Shown piece after piece: positions 62,619 to 64,000 of a stretch of DNA of 64,000 bases. Below the pieces are notes generated by a model that did not search any database, was not told where the DNA came from, and saw nothing but the letters and a program-made list of their open reading frames with translations. The stretch covers positions 52,428 to 116,427 of the forward strand of contig CAMNRH010000003.1 in the NCBI GenBank assembly GCA_946552115.1, in the 5' to 3' direction. Made by a program: the position numbers and the translations under genes. Within the stretch, counting starts at the first letter, position 1; each line of letters begins with the position of its first letter. The DNA is from an uncultured Lachnospiraceae bacterium. GTDB taxonomy: Bacteria > Bacillota > Clostridia > Lachnospirales > Lachnospiraceae.

Positions 62619-63674
62619 ATGGCGTTTAGTTCAGTGGCATCTGCGGCTCTTCAGGGACTTGGAGTTGAGCTTATCCGTGTTGAGGCAGATGTAAGCAACG
62701 GCCTGCCCATGTTCCATATGGTTGGCTATCTGTCCTCGGAGGTCAAAGAAGCGTCCGAGCGTGTCCGTACGGCAATCCAAAATGCAGGGCTTTCCTTTCC
62801 GCCTAAAAAGACCGTGATTAATCTGTCGCCGGCAACCGTAAAAAAGAAAGGACCTTCGTTTGATCTTCCCATTGCGCTGTCCGTACTGCTGTCTGTAGGA
62901 AGTATTCCTCCCGACTCACTGGAGGGGACAGTTGTAATCGGCGAGCTTAGCTTAAACGGACATGTGCGTAAGGTAAGAGGTGTGCTTCCGATTGTTTTAA
63001 GAGCGAAAGAAGCAGGCTTTCATACATGTATTCTGCCGAAAGAAAATGCAACGGAGGGAGCTTTGGTGGAGAAAATGCAGATTATCGGGGCGGAGAGCCT
63101 TGAGGAGCTCTGCGGACATCTTCGGATGGAAAAAAGGATTGCGCCTGTCGGGTGTGAAAGGAGGATTTGCTGCGGCAATCCGGTTGGCGGTGTTTCCGGA
63201 GATTACAGTGACGTCAGAGGTCAGGAGGCTGTAAAACGTGCGTCAGAGGTAGCGGTGGCCGGCGGGCACAATCTTTTGCTGATGGGACCGCCAGGGAGCG
63301 GGAAATCTATGATTGCGTCAAGAATTCCCACAATTCTTCCGCCTTTAACAAAGGAGGAGAGCATTGAAATTACAAAAATATACAGCGTGATGGGGCTGGT
63401 GGAACAGGACAGGCCGTTAATTACAGACAGGCCTTTTCGGAGTGTTCACCATACGGCGACAAAAGCGGCGTTAATCGGCGGGGGACTGATACCGTCTCCG
63501 GGGGAAATCAGTCTGGCGCACGGCGGAGTTTTATTTATGGATGAACTGGCAGAGTTTCCGAAGCAGGTGCTTGAGGTGTTAAGGCAGCCTTTGGAGGGAC
63601 GGAGGATTCGGCTGACAAGAAGCCACGGCAATTATGTTTTCCCGGCTAATTTTATTCTGGTAGCGGCTTTAAAC
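62619..63674 (+). pseudogene. comM: ComM/YifB-family AAA ATPase, interrupted at about residue 352
   Basis: Starts at ATG 62619 (AGAGGTG upstream) with the family N-terminus FSSVASAALQGLGVELIRVE, then ChlI-like KKTVINLSPATVKKKG, Walker A MGPPGSGKSM and Walker B GGVLFMDELAEF. Full proteins are about 510 residues and read LVAAMNPCPCG in the next motif. Here LVAALN at 63657-63674 is followed by unrelated codons that run to a stop at 63822-63824. The zinc/finger and C-terminal parts are missing. ComM is a helicase aiding recombination in natural transformation. The loss fits insertion of foreign DNA at this site. Confidence 0.85.
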
Positions 63675-64000
63675 ATCGCAACACCGAAATTGATACAATG
63701 CAAAATTGCTGAAATGCCTGAAAATAAGCCTTTTCACGGATTCCGCCATTTTGTTTTTTCGGTTTTGGAGCCTTTTTTCCGTTTCGGAAGCTGTTTCGCC
63801 CTCCGATTTTGCACCTCCTTTTAACGATAGCAGGCAATCGTTAAAAGGTTTAAATGGGGCAGAGTCTTGTGCAGGAAGCGATAAAAAATATCTAACAGCC
63901 GCCCAGGCGGCAATTCAGAAATAATGCCATAGGAATTTGGGTACTAACAGGCAAAAGTATTGAAGAATGGCTTAAAATCAAGGGTTTTAAGGCTTGGTGG
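63675..64000. mobile_element. Foreign DNA at the comM break, probable end of a mobile element
   Basis: From 63675 to the window end the sequence has no similarity to the comM family and no clear gene. It holds a perfect 12-bp inverted repeat (CCTTTTAACGAT, 63817-63828, and its complement, 63837-63848, 8-base loop). One frame is open from 63895 to the edge. The other end, integrase and comM remainder lie beyond the window, so the element type is unknown. Confidence 0.55.
63817..63848. repeat. Perfect 12-bp inverted repeat in the foreign segment
   Basis: CCTTTTAACGAT and its exact complement separated by AGCAGGCA. It may be a terminator of an element gene or a recombinase-binding site. Confidence 0.8.

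Noticed and set aside
63706..63924. 72-residue gene in the foreign segment
   Set aside because: No ribosome site or family; starts within the comM read-through frame region.

Overview
The window looks like a chromosome segment of a low-to-mid GC, spore-forming Clostridia bacterium, most likely Lachnospiraceae. The evidence is the housekeeping order prmA-rsmE-NifS-thiI ... mtaB-ireB-ruvX-DUF1292-fur-rnjA-trmR-trhP-sigK, the strong Shine-Dalgarno sequences, frequent GTG/TTG starts, and the LCP, MBOAT and cohesin-like surface proteins. The species cannot be named from the sequence. No rRNA, tRNA or CRISPR array is visible, and no stretch between genes exceeds about 300 bases.

Region 1 (1-14216, very AT-rich) is the variable part of an exopolysaccharide or capsule locus that began upstream of the window. 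It holds the end of a GT2 glycosyltransferase; nonulosonic (sialic/legionaminic-type) acid genes (CBS-nucleotidyltransferase, NeuD-like acyltransferase, NeuB-type synthase, CMP-sugar synthetase-like protein, a second divergent NeuB-like protein, a YhcH/NanQ-type anomerase); a Wzy-like polymerase; a Wzz-like protein with a degenerate kinase-like tail; an MBOAT/SGNH acylation pair; a hexapeptide acetyltransferase; a Wzx flippase; and a putative glycosyltransferase with sialyltransferase-like HP and ST motifs. Both acyltransferase genes (MBOAT 8177-9719, hexapeptide 11167-11743) are broken at runs of exactly ten G. Nine or twelve G would restore each frame. I read these as two phase-variable switches, both OFF in this sequence, that could alter decoration of the polymer.

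Region 2 (14213-23652, higher GC) is one compact operon for GDP-mannose-derived deoxysugars and UDP-glucuronate: a GT11 transferase, Gmd, a ColD-type dehydratase with His188 in place of the PLP lysine, a GDP-fucose synthase/ColC-type enzyme, ManC, ManA, Ugd and a phosphohexomutase. The ColD signature points to GDP-colitose.

Region 3 (23850-26702, AT-rich again) is a three-gene unit: a membrane-anchored dCTP-deaminase-like protein lacking the catalytic residues, a COG2509 FAD protein and an alkyladenine DNA glycosylase. It has its own promoter and no obvious link to its surroundings.

Region 4 (26783-50642) is a cell-surface region: twin FN3/SGNH secreted proteins around a cytidylyltransferase-oxidoreductase fusion, a TagGH/Wzm-Wzt type ABC exporter, a cell-wall-repeat transglutaminase-like protein, a lipoprotein, a second MBOAT, a GH25 muramidase, a CE4 deacetylase, an AlgX/AlgJ-like protein, two LCP ligases with repetitive tails, GlmS, UDP-galactopyranose mutase and a cohesin-like membrane protein.

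Region 5 (50649-62388) is conserved housekeeping: translation and tRNA modification, RNase J, a Fur regulator, an HPr-like protein without the phosphorylated histidine, and SigK made without a pro-sequence. Region 6 (62619-64000) is a comM-family gene that stops matching its family at about 63674, where foreign DNA, probably the end of a mobile element, takes over to the window edge.
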